A DNA stretch of 64,000 nucleotides from Oscarella lobularis (taxonomy: Eukaryota > Porifera > Homoscleromorpha > Homosclerophorida > Oscarellidae): positions 124,001-188,000 of the forward strand of contig NC_089186.1 in the NCBI RefSeq assembly GCF_947507565.1. The letters are read 5' to 3'. The first letter of the stretch is position 1. Each line of letters starts with the position of its first letter. Under the pieces are notes generated by a model. The model was not told where the DNA came from. It worked only from the letters and a program-made list of their open reading frames with translations, and searched no databases. A program made the translations under genes and the position numbers. Positions 44,137 to 55,725 of this stretch are shown here, piece by piece.

Positions 44137-47100
44137 CTAACCTGATGTATAAAAATGGCTCCGCGAGTCTTCGTCGTCTTGCGGAATGGCATCGGCATTG
44201 ACAACGAAATCGACGTCCAAACGATGGTGATCGTGAAAGATTGAGGCCGAACTGTAGGATCCCGTGGCGGGACACGACGTTTCCATCTCGTTGCAAACGC
44301 CCGTCTTGCACGCCTCTTCCGGATGACACCGACCTCAGAAAAAAATATATTCCCAAAACTCAAATTTAGATTTTTTTCTTTCTTACCTCTTGATGTTCTG
44401 AAGGTGATCGACAGCCAATCGCTTGGTATGTCCCAGCCCTTTTGTCCGTAGCCGGTGAAGAGGATGACGAGCGTTTCGTTTCCGTGCCAGAGGCCGATGT
44501 GAGGAACGGCTCTGATCTGCGGGGGCTCCACGCGGAGCACGGACGCCAAATCGGACGAACGTAGCACTCTCGGCTTGTTCGTGTTCGCAGAGAAGTGCAC
44601 AGACACGTAAGTACCAGGCTTGATGGAAGGAGACGATATTAGCAGTCCAACAACATCAAGACGACGAGACTAAAGAGAAAAAAACTAATAAATTACATAT
44701 CACTATCATTGATCATCGTACCTTAGCAAAAGATTGCACAGAGCGACTTTCTCTTGATTCCTCGCCGTTGTCGTTGTCTCGAACGGAAATGCAGTTCGAC
44801 GACGAAACACTTGGAAATAACGAATTGAATTGAATTTTCGGTGCGTGATCGTTGATCGTGCGAATGCAAACTTCGATCGTTATTGTCGTATTGGCGGACG
44901 GATGACCGGTATCGTGTACTACAACGTCGATGTAACGATGTATTGGAATCGTTTCGTTGACGAATAGAGTCGGTTCATCGGCCTGATGGAAGTACATAAC
45001 GGCACGTGCTAGATAGGAAATAACCTAGAGAAGAGGCTAAGATATTGATGCATAAAACAAAGGAACTTACGTCGAGAGAAAGGTTAGAAACGGTAGACAT
45101 GAAAATTAGTTTGTGCAAGCCAGAGCGAGCATTGAACTAAAGGGAGAGTGAGGTTAGGTTATACAAGACGATTATCAGGAGTGGCCCACGTACGGCTAAG
45201 CCGTCTGGTAAAGTCTTGAGAACAAAAATAAATTCGTTCGAATCGAGATAACCCGATGGATCAGACCTAAGTAAAATTAATACACCAGTTCATCTATCAT
45301 TGCTCATGTATGATGTATACCTTAGAGTGAACTCCACGCGTTCGACGCCGTGTCCTTCGCTATCGAACGCCTCGACGCGATGAGGAGCGTTGATGACGTA
45401 AACACCGGATAACGACCCTTCGACGAACGTCGCCTTGGGCGTCTCCACGCCGAGACGAATCTCTATGGGGTCATTCTTCTCAATAACATCCACAAAAATC
45501 GTCACGTTCTCCGACGTAGCGTTATGCGAATCCGCAACGGAGCAATAGACGAGACGAACACCGCCAGTCAGTTCATTCCTCGCATTCTCATACGCGACGG
45601 TGAGGAAAAGACTGAGATAGACGTCAAAGGCAGAGTCCCCAACGACAATCAACTCAAACACGTCGGAACGAATGAGAGCCGTTTGCACCGTTAACCCGTG
45701 CGACTGCGCCATCGTCGCGTCGACGGTTAGACGCTCCGATGCGTCGTCTCGAAGCCCCGTTGCCGTGCATCGTAGACTGGAGCCCGTGGCGCTGTCCACG
45801 TCGAAGAGAATTGGCGTCGCGGACTCAGCGACGCGCACCGGGGGGCCGTCTTCGAGATAATCGACGCGATGCGACGAGGGATCGGTGGCGTTTGCGAACT
45901 GGAAGACGGGAGGATCGTTGAAAGGAACAACGTCGACCTTTATATAGGAGATACAGTAATAAATATTGATATTTTGTCAATGAGTCGTTACCGTGACGTT
46001 GACGGTGTTTGACACAAGTTCTCCGTCAAAAATAGATAAAATGAAAAACCTAGGCAACCGATTTTAATTAGTAATCTATTTTGATTTATTTTGGCGTACC
46101 TTTGGCCGCCGAAAAGTAAATACGGTTTCACGCCCGCATTTTTAAAAATCGCCGAAGCGACGACTTGAGTGTAAGTGTCTATACTCGCCATTCCAAAAAT
46201 TTCCTGCAGAAGTATCATCCACCTTTAATTAAAACCGCATCATATTTAATCGTACAATTCCGCAGCGATTTTCATTGCAAAACTCGTTGACAGACAGTGA
46301 ATGATGCGTTTGACGAATCTCCAAACGATCGCCGTCAGCGCTGAACATATTAAAGCCAAAAATCCGAGCCCTGTATATAACAACACGTTAATTAAATCCA
46401 GATGACACAAAGTCTTAGGTGCTATACCCTTGCAAGTAAAGATTGTCGGAGTCGTTGAGATGAACGCTTTCGAAGAGTACTGTATCAGGGCCGTTCTCTG
46501 TATAGACGCGACTTGCAGTGAACTCGTTGCCGGAAAAGGAAACAGACGGCGCGTCATTTACATTAATATTCATTATCCTATTTTTAAAAATTATATACGG
46601 TACAAACGTGGGGATTATTGCGCTTACGTCACTGTGACTTCGTCAGTGTGAATTCCGTCCGAAACGGAACACGTCACGTCTCGTTGAGCGGCGAAGGCGA
46701 CTTCGCCTCTGTGCTCATACGTGACCGCGTTGAGACACAGAGAATAATCGTCCTCCGTCGCGTTTCCACTCATCTTCAGCTCGCCTTTGACTTCATCATA
46801 CTACACAAAACATAGGGGTATTCAAACAAGACAAGGCTGCGTATACTAACGGTAGAAGAAATCAACGCAGGACAAGACGATTCAACGGCAAGTATTTCGT
46901 CGCCTACATTCAACGGACCAATAATAGGCGTAATAAGACACGTTGCCGAACGAAGTTTGTATCTGAGAGAAGAAACAATTGATGAACATCCCCCTTATAA
47001 TGATTTATTTTTTTATATATACCTGTCGTGATCGGGATCGGTTATTTGTAGTGAGTTGTCAAACAGATGAATCGGTTCAGAGTCTTCCGTATAGTTGAGC

Positions 47101-50100
47101 TTTGTCACTTTAGGGAAAGACATTCGATTGGCTAAGATGGATGAGCACGTGTGACGCTTACCGTTCTGCTGAATTTCCGGACTGTCGTCATTGATTCCGA
47201 AATGATGAATGCAGATCGACAGAACGGGTGACGAAACGCCGTATATATCGATAACAATTATTTCGACAAACCTGTAGAGCAAATAAATTCAAAAAAACAT
47301 AATAGAAATCATGCCAACAGCGTTACCTCGTGTCAAAGTCTTCAGGAAGAAAATGAGAATAGAACAAAGATCTAAGAAAATGATCGAGATTCACCACTTG
47401 GCCGTCGTTCCTTTCATAGATATACTCCGCCCTGGGAGAAAAGTGCTTATACTAGGTAGCGCCTTCTTTTATATAACGACTATACATACTGCTCGTCGTT
47501 GAGAATTTGACTCGATAGCAACGCAACGCCGTTCGCGACGTCTCGACCTTCGTCGGCGGTGAGACGACCCGTTCGAACGGCATCGGGCGCACTTTGCCGT
47601 ATCTGTCAAATATAAAAATAATTAATTACTTAATAAATTAAAATAGATAAGGACATCCTTACCTCTTCGTTTATGCTATGTCTCAATTGAGATAAAGTGA
47701 CCCTGACTTGCTTCCATCCCTAGAAAATATTTACTTATTATTATTTTGATTAATTTTTCTGAGTCACGCACCACTGATCCTAAAGCGCCGATGCTGAGCT
47801 GCGACGGCTCGGCAATCAACGGCTTCAACTCGCGAGCGCGAGTATATTCGATGCACACATTGAAAACGCGATCTCCAACGTACACCTCTTGGACGATACA
47901 AAACACTAAAACATTAAAAAAAAATTGCAAAAGCAATATAATCTCTATTTTGATTATACTTACGACGGCACAGCGGATCCGGTGCCGACCAATTCCCGTT
48001 CGCCTCGCACGTCAGCGTCTCGTTGCCGCACAAAGTCAAGTTAGAATTGCACGAGAAGAGAGCCGTATCGCCGAGACTGGGACCGAGAGTGACGTTAGCA
48101 ATATTCACAATCACACTCCCGTCAATAGGATCAACCCTCGTAACACACGGAGCTAAAGACTCTTATATATATAAGACATCGTGTCCATGTAAAGTATGAG
48201 TACTTGCCTGCACATAAGGGTTCGCTTCCCGTCCACGTACCGTTAGGTAAACACACGCGCGTGTCATTACCAAACAATTGGCTTCCGGGTGCAATGCACT
48301 CGTACTTAGCCACAGCCCCAGCCGTCAAAAGCATAGGACGCGGATGACTCACGTATCGATTCTCCGTCTCGTTCGCCAAGGGCGGACATCCGATGCACTG
48401 CGAAAAGTTGCTCACGACGCCCGGCGACTTCCAACTCGCCGTATCGTGATACATGAGTCGACCGTGAACGTAAACGCCGGCCGGATCCGGCACGACGACG
48501 CCGGTGGCGACGAGAAAATACGACGCATTCGCTCGCAAATCGACGACGTCCTGCGCGTCGTCCGTGTCGAGATACCGCGAGAATTGAACGACAAACTCGC
48601 CGTCTTCGTATCGGCCCGTTGCGAAGCGAACTTGCGATTGATCGTCGTCGATGACGGGTCGTCCGCTCGCGTTGCCATAGCGATCTTCAACGCGAAGTCG
48701 TCCGTCGGATAAACTGAAGTAAGCCGTCGTCAAATCGCTGCCGCACATCGTGCCGGAAGGCGAGAAACCGAAGCCGAGCCACACGCCGTAGCCGCGCGGT
48801 AGGACTTCGTCGAAGCGACGACGCAGTTCGACGGTGAGCCACGCGCCGTCGCCGTCGTCTTCGTGACTAATCCAACTCGATTTCAAGCAGGCGGCGGAGC
48901 GAGACGGATCCCTCGTCGAACAGGCAGAGACCTCACAGCCCGACCCTAAAAAAACATAAACAATGAAACAGAAAGACGATTCCCATAGGCTTTTATACGA
49001 AGACACACAATGAAAAAAGAAGTATGAAAAGACAGACAATCCCCATCGATGTAATAGGGTGCTATCACATCTATGGCATTCCTTACATGCAGACAATGAA
49101 AACATAGGCAATGATCTAAGGTATTTCTTACATTTCGAAAGCTGGTCGCAGGTCGGTTGAGAATTGTCCCACACTCCCTGGAACGTGCACTCGCGTTTCG
49201 TCACGCCACCGACCTCGATCTCGTATCCGCGCAAGCATTCGTACTCGACCGTGCTCTCGGGAAAATTGAGCATTTCACCGTAGAACAGACGCTGATTTGG
49301 CAGAGAACGATGCACGGGACACGCACGGCATCTGTCTCGAAACTCCAAGCCGCACAGAGGACACGGATGAAAGTCGCGACCGGCGAAGTGATACGCGATT
49401 TCCCCGTCACCGCCGTCGTCGCGAACGTCGCCACTCGCCACGAGAACGGTGAACGGAAAATCAAAATCAACAGAATCATTACCAAAGTCGATCGACGATA
49501 AATTCCTCGTGACGTAATACACCTGTTCTTCGTGATTGATAAAGTCGAAATGAGCGTCGAGAAGTCGAACTTGACTCTGATCGGCGTCCAAGGCGGGACG
49601 ATCAAATCCCGTCGAGTGACGATCTTCGACGAGAAGTCGAGTCGTATCGCCGTACGCGTGTCGAGCGACGATAAAATCGGCGCCGATCATCGTCGCGCCG
49701 TCGTAGCGCGTCGTCTCTCGCGTGACGACGCGTTCGCACTCGCCGCCGGGGCATCCGCACGAGCTGGAGCTGAAGTCGTCCGACGGGAGCCCGTTGTTGA
49801 AGCCGATTCCGTACCACTTGTCGCCGGTTGTGTGGCCGAGAAATTGAACGACGATGCGATCGCCGAGAATGTCGTCGACGAACAACCAAGTAACGCTGAA
49901 ACACGTCGAATGATCGGACTCGTCGGCGCAGCCGTGCGCCCGGCACCTGTCCCCTAGAAGCGCCAAAGAAAAAAATATATCAGAAGACATATGCACCACG
50001 TATATGTAAAACCCTATGATGACCACTGTACGGTTATATGGCTCTCTTTTAATTAATACAATCATGCCGATTATTCCCACGCCGCTCTACCCACCCATAC

Positions 50101-51238
50101 GCCCTATTAACGTAATAGCATGCATAGACGGTATTCGAATACTCAGATCTAGTCGTAACTGGCTCTACCCACCCACCCACATACTCTCAAATTAGTAGCA
50201 TGCCTAGGCTTCCATCCATACGCCCTATCAGTAGCTCTACCCCACACCCACATACTATCGAATTCATTATGCACATTTATTTACTTTTAGCATGCCTAGG
50301 TTTCCACTCAATGGATACGCGGTACGCAACTTACATATGACGTTGCTTTCACACACCGGCTCGTATGACGACGTCCACTTGCCGTTCGCCTGGCACGTCC
50401 TCTCGCTCGGGCCGTCGTGGAGATGATAGCCCGGTTCGCAGCTGTATCGAATCACCGTGCCGGGAAAGGGAGTACCGGGAATACCGTAATCGTCTTCGTT
50501 CTCTTTAACCACTTCTATTCTACCGAAGTGCGGAGTCATCGGACAGACGCACGTGTGACACACGTCCGCATCAGGAAAAAATATAACTCCCGGAGATAGC
50601 CATCGATTCTCCGCGTGATAGCCGAGACTTCCATTCTCCATGAGCGGTCCCAGAGCGATTAGAACGAAAACGTCGTCGTCGCTCAAATCCACGTCGCGAT
50701 CGTCGTCGGAGAAAACTCGACGCGTAAATCGGATTAGTTGACTTCCATTGCGTCGACTTCCCGCGGATAATATCGTTTCATTTTGACTGTCGCCCGCCTT
50801 CGACGGCTCGAAACGTCCGTCAGCAAAACGATCCTCCACAATCGCTTGACCGCTTGTCTCATTTAAATATGCGGTTACTATGTCGGAATTAGGCATCGTG
50901 TCATCGAGCGAGAAGCCTATGCCGAACCACCAATTGGAACTAACGGAGCTGACGTTCATAGGCATGAATTCGAATTCGATAGTGAGATAGGGTTCGTAGT
51001 CGCAGTAGAGGCCCTTCGGACTGCACGGGTGGTAGAACCACCTGGCGGCGAAGCAGAACGCACCGAGCGTGTTTGACTCGTTTCTGCACGTTTGGAACGA
51101 GCACAGGTCCCCTAGGGAGAGAAACATATGAAGGGGTCTATAGGTGTTTAGGTTCTTATGTTTACATGTATATTCGCTGGCGACTGGAATGACGAGAGTC
51201 GCGAAGGCGAGGGATGCGTAGATTGAGAGCGGGATCAT
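44137..51238 (-). CDS. Secreted DOMON-Sushi-cadherin-like mosaic protein (copy 1, complete)
   Basis: Twenty-three minus-strand exons encode 1825 aa: 51238-51166, 51111-50335, 49953-49132, 48945-48208, 48152-47964, 47905-47772, 47719-47663, 47602-47490, 47431-47327, 47271-47162, 47131-47023, 46962-46851, 46800-46628, 46577-46428, 46370-46256, 46203-46100, 46049-45992, 45937-45321, 45266-45194, 45136-45071, 45024-44722, 44669-44387, 44333-44137. Signal peptide MIPLSIYASLAFATLVIPVA. Exons 2, 3 and 4 each encode one DOMON domain plus one Sushi/CCP domain (WWFGIGFSLDDTMPNSDIV; YHAENRWLSPG; then C...GY...C..NG.W). Exon 5 is a fourth Sushi. Cadherin-like units follow (NYTEDSEPIHLFDNSLQITD; VDYLEDGPPVRVAES). 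No transmembrane segment at the end. DOMON domains bind heme or sugars; Sushi and cadherin-like domains mediate adhesion. Intron 4 has a GC donor. Confidence 0.82.
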
Positions 51239-51545
51239 TCGCGTGTCGAGACCACTGTGGGACAATGGATCAGGGTGGACGTCAATCGCGAGAATGCTGC
51301 ATAACATCCGCACGCCGCAGAGTCAACACGAATGGGGTGATTAATTAATTAATTAATCGCATTAGGGTCGCCTAAGAAACCGCGGGACTGACTGAGTTGC
51401 TAAAGCCGGGCGCTTAGATAATCTACTGTACGTACCTATACATGTTCCTTTCTCCGAACGCGTCGTATCTGCGAGGTCTTTGCTTGATCGAGGCGTATGT
51501 GGGGTCGCCCACTGAGCAATACCCCTTCATGTCCATGTTGGAAAC
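51239..51545. promoter_or_regulatory. Upstream region of copy 1, duplicated at 53638-53905
   Basis: The ~300 bp upstream of the copy 1 start codon are repeated nearly exactly upstream of the truncated copy at 53638-53905. Both share GCATTAGGGTCGCCTAAGAA, AAAGCCGGGCGCTTAGATAA and CGCGTCGTATCTGCGAGGTC. Conservation over non-coding sequence and position suggests it includes the promoter. (ATTA)n lies at 51340-51357. It abuts truncated exon 4 of the pseudogene at about 51545. Confidence 0.55.
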
Positions 51546-51547
51546 TG

Positions 51548-53631
51548 CTTGATCGATGATGACGGGTCGTCCGCTCGCGTTGCCATAGCGATCTTCAACG
51601 CGGAGTCGTCCGTCGGATAAACTGACGTAAGCCGTCGTCAAGTCGCTGCCGCACATTGTGCCGGAATGCGAGAAGCCGAAGCCGATCCACACGCCGTAGC
51701 CGGGCGGTAGGACGTCGTCGACGCGATGGCGCAGTTCGACGGTGAGCCACGCGCCGTTGCCGTCGTCTTCGTGACTAATCCAACTCGCGTTCAAGCACAC
51801 GACGTCACAGCCGGACCCTAAAAAAACATAAACAATGAAAAAAGTCCCATAGATGTAATATGACATCTCTGGTATTAAAGATAGAAAATGGAAAACTAAG
51901 GTATTTCTTACACGTCGAAAGCTGGTCGCAGGTCGGTTGAGAATCGTTCCACATTCCCTCGTACGTGCACTCGCGTTTCGTCACGCCACCGACCTCGATC
52001 TCGTAATCCGCGCAAGCATTCGTACTCGACCGCGCTCTCGGGAAAATTGAGCAGTTCACCTGGTTGGGTAAATTCCTCGTGACGTAATATACCTGTTCTT
52101 CGCGATGGATAAAGTCGAAATGAGCGCTGAGAAGTCGAACTTGACTCTGATCGGCGTCCAAGGGCGGGACGATCGAATCCCGTCGAATGACGATCTTCGA
52201 AGAGAATTCGAGTCGTGTCCGTGTCGAGCGACGATAAAATCGGCGCCGATGATCGTCGCACCGTCGTAGCGCGTCGACGGGAGCCCGGTGTTGAAGCCGA
52301 TTCCGTACCACTTGTTGCCGGTCGTGTGGCCGAGAAATCGAACGATGATGCGATCGCCGAGAATGTCGTCAACGAACATCCAAATAACGCTGAAACACGT
52401 CGAATGATCGGACTCGTCAGCGCAGCCGTGCGCCTGGCACCTGTCCCCTAGAAGCGCCAAAGAAAAAAATTTCAGAAGGCATATCCATTACAATATATGT
52501 GAACGTCCTAGTGTACGGTTATATGGCTCTCTTTTAATACAATCATACAGATGTTTCCCACCCCATACGCCCTATCAGTAGATTTAACGTAATAGAATGC
52601 ATAGACGGTATTTGAAGACTCGTCACTGGCTCTACCCCACCCCCACGTACTATCGAATTCATCATGCACGTTTATTTACTTTTAGCATGCCTAGGCTTCC
52701 ACTCAATGCGGTACGCTATGGATTCCCAACTTACATATGACGTTGCTTCGACACACCAGCTTGTGTGACGACGTCCGTTCGCCTGGCACGTCCTCTTGCT
52801 CGGGCCGTCGTGGAGATGATAGCCCGGTTCGCAGCTGAATCGAATCACCGTGCCGGGAAAGGGAGTACCGGGAATACCGTAATCGTCTTCGTTCTCTTTA
52901 ACCCACTTCTATTCTACCGAAGTGCAGAGTCATCGGACAGACGCACGTGTGGCACTCGGTCGCCTCAGGAAAAAATATAAGTCCCGGAGATATCCATCGA
53001 TTCTCCGCGTGATAGCCGAGACTTCCATTCTCCATGAGCGGTCCCAGAGCGATTAGAACGAAAACATCGTCGTCGCTCAAACGCACGTCGCGATCGTCGT
53101 CGGAGAAAACTCGACGCGTAAATCGGATTAGTTGACTTCCATTGCGTCGACTTCCCGCGGATAATATCGTTTCATTCTGACTGTCGCCCGCCTTCGACGG
53201 CTCAAAACGTCCGTCGGCAAAACGATCCTCCACGATCGCTTGACCGCTTGTCTCATTTAAATATGCAGTTACTATGTCGGAATTAGGCATCGTGTCATTG
53301 AGCGAGAAGCCTATTCCACCAATTGGAACTAACGGGCTGACGTTCATAGGCATGAATTCGAATTCGAAAGTGAGATAGGGTTCGAAGTCGCAGTAGAGGC
53401 CCTTCGGACTGCACGGGTGGTATAGCCACCTGGCGGCGAAGCAGAACGAACCGAGCGTGTTTGACTCGTTTCTGCACGTTTGGAACGAGCACAGGTCCCC
53501 TAGGGAGAGAAACATATGAAGGGGTCTATATAGGTGTTTAGGTTCTTTTGCTTACATGATGTCTGTTGGCTGACGACTGGAATGACGAGAGTCGCGAAGG
53601 CGAGGGATGCGTAGATTGAGAGCGGGATCAT
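51548..53631 (-). pseudogene. Truncated, frameshifted copy of the DOMON-Sushi gene (exons 1-4)
   Basis: On the minus strand it keeps exon 1 (about 53631-53560, signal peptide intact), exon 2 (about 53506-52735), a shortened exon 3 (about 52449-51913) and a broken exon 4 (about 51816-51548). Exon 2 has small deletions that remove the WWFG core, and a 1-bp insertion near 52902-52904 (CCC for CC) that stops translation just after GRIEV. Exon 3 lost the Cys-rich loop and about 230 bp before its Sushi domain. Exon 4 ends mid-DOMON, fused to the copy 1 promoter. No downstream Sushi or cadherin-like exons follow. It is a non-functional remnant of unequal duplication, although a short secreted DOMON fragment could still be expressed. 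Confidence 0.85.
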
Positions 53632-53637
53632 TCGCGT

Positions 53638-53905
53638 GTCGAGACCACTGTGGGATAATGGATCAGGTCGACGTCAATTGCGAGAATGCTGCACAGCATC
53701 CGCACCGCCGCAGAGTCCACGCGTAACGATTGATTAATCGCATTAGGGTCGCCTAAGAAACCGCGGGACTGACTGAGTTGCTAAAGCCGGGCGCTTAGAT
53801 AATCTACCCTACCTCTGTATGTTCGTTTCGGAGAAACGCGTCGTATCTGCGAGGTCTTTGCTTGATCGAGGCGTCCGCCGTCCCCCACTGAGCAATATCG
53901 CTCTA
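53638..53905. repeat. Duplicated promoter segment of the truncated copy
   Basis: Matches 51239-51530 with minor changes (for example one fewer ATTA block). Ends near 53905, after which 53906-54414 shows nothing recognisable. Confidence 0.8.
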
Positions 53906-54414
53906 TAACCTGTGGAATTATTTATGCGCACGGCTTTTTTGTTCGAGAAGGAAAACCTGTTCACGCGCTCTGCTCGAGACGAGACTATTGTTCGTCTAAG
54001 AGCCTCTTTTTATATTCTTAGTGCTTCGGACGGCTTTTCTTGGCGTCTGGGCTATAGTTGGCTTGCGTCCATTCAACCCAATCGCTCCTACGAAGCTGTT
54101 GAAGGGACGGAAACGTGCCCGGTGAGCTAAAAAGCCACGAACTCGCTGTTCGAGCAAACGCGACACGTTCACCAAGCTTCAGGTGGCATGCGACTTCACG
54201 AAGAGGCCCGATTTCTGCCGCAAAAGTGTAGGAAACTACACAAAGCATATTTCTCTGCGCATGCGCCCTATCTCGGCGGCGATTGCAAATAATCGGAGTG
54301 CAAACAAGAACACGTGAAATACATACTACCGAAAAAAGGTCGATCGAATTGATGATTTGACGAAAACTAAAAACCGTGATTAATAGTCCACATATGATAA
54401 AATGGGTTGCTAGT

Positions 54415-54939
54415 CTACGCTAAAAAAGTCTCCGTCGAGTCGTGTCCAAACAGGACCGCTCCCACGACAACGGGGAAAGAACTTTCGGACTTTCGGATAG
54501 ATCTCGAATCTCTATCAAGTTTAGTCAACCGCTCATACTGATCAGAGGTGATAAGACTACTTTGAAGAAGCTTATCAAAAAGATGACCCGATATAAAAGT
54601 ACGAAGAGCTGAAATCGCTTTGCTCATCACAGGAATAAAACAATCCTTCCATTTGGGGTCGCTCAATTTCATCTCGCCCTTTAATTGCCCAACCCCTTCA
54701 TCGGTTACGTAGCGAGTCTCCTCGTGCGCGGATTGATACAGCGTAATAGTCGCCTCGGTTTGATGCGAAAAGAAGGGCATAAAGAAATGAGAAATCTTCT
54801 CGTTAACGCCCACCACCTCTTGATTCTTATGCACAAACGTGGCAAAGCAGCGACGCTGAGCTTGGATACCTGGACTTCTGCTCTCAAATAAACCGCCATT
54901 GGAAGTTTTTCCACTACTTCCACGCCCCCTTGACGTCAC
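54415..54939 (-). pseudogene. HSPA12-like (divergent Hsp70) C-terminal fragment, possibly with a CARD-like segment
   Basis: A 174-codon minus-strand frame. The part read from about 54860 to 54660 (FATFVHKNQEVVGVNEKISH through TLYQSAHEETRYVTDEGVGQ) resembles the C-terminal beta region of HSPA12-type Hsp70s, where a lY...YvtdeGv.kLG pattern is typical. It is followed by a helical stretch (FISGHLFDKLLQSSLITSDQ) with CARD-like character. Finally PVVVGAVLFGHDS recalls the HSPA12 GAVLFG motif, which normally comes before the beta region. The out-of-order motifs and the lack of an ATPase core suggest a rearranged fragment; a short lineage-specific gene is the alternative. Confidence 0.35.
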
Positions 54940-55212
54940 ACGGGTGCACGGAGCATCGTGTCGTCATCTCGATCGGGTGAAACGACGGTTTCAATAGAAT
55001 CAGCGGATTCTGAAAAATGATCAAATATGGATGCCCCACTTCGAGCAGTTGGACGACGTGGAGTTGTCTCAGGCACGGTTTCTGTGGGGGATCGGCGCAC
55101 TCAATATCGTAACCATAGCAAATATAAAAGTAAATCGTCTATGATTAACTTTTCTGAAGTGGTACATGTACGTGTTTAGTTCGTCTCTTTGCCCTCGCAC
55201 GACGTAACCAAG

Positions 55213-55690
55213 ATGCTACAAAGAGCATTTAGAGAAGAGACGGAGGGAATGCTTGGAAACATAACCAAACAATTCGTGGTACGATGTAAAGAACTCTAGG
55301 TATTTACAGCATCGTCGAATGTTCGTTCGCGCAGGCTAACGGACACACGAAAACGAGAGAAACTCAGAATCGAACGTTTCTATCGTTTCTCATCTCCCTC
55401 CAACAAATCGACGTACGTGTATCCAATACGCGCCTATCCTAGCTCCTCTACGTTATTGTCAGGTTATAACGAGCTCGCAAATCTTAGAATGTGCCGAAAG
55501 GTTACTAGAATCGGCGCCATTCGGCGCGGCTCTCTACGGACGCTCACCGAAGCGCTTTTACCGTCAACGCAAAAACTCAAGCGAGACGCTCCGGTACAAG
55601 ATTAATTAATTAAATACGTTCTTCTAACTTTCTCTATAGGATCGTTACGACAAACTCATAAGCCAACTCCTATCATCATCTAGTGCTTAT
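55213..55690 (+). pseudogene. Decayed duplicate of the 120-aa small gene
   Basis: Aligns exon by exon with 43592-44086 and keeps the same splice sites, including the 30-nt intron. It has a 1-bp deletion at the start of exon 3 (CTACGTTATT for CCACGGTTATT), giving a TAA within nine codons, and a 4-bp deletion further on (GCTCACCGAAG for GCTCGATCGCCGAAG). The 3' end is also shortened. The decay of one copy while the neighbouring large gene stays intact in both units shows different selection on the two genes. Confidence 0.85.
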
Positions 55691-55725
55691 TATTAAAACG
55701 CGTGCCTGCACACAATACAGTATCT

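Larger units (their letters stand above)
43490..51545. repeat. Segmental duplication, unit 1
   Basis: This segment corresponds in the same order and orientation to 55118-64000 and beyond. It contains the small plus-strand gene, the DOMON-Sushi-cadherin-like gene and its promoter. Exon lengths match between units, while introns carry small indels and one large expansion in unit 2. Confidence 0.9.
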
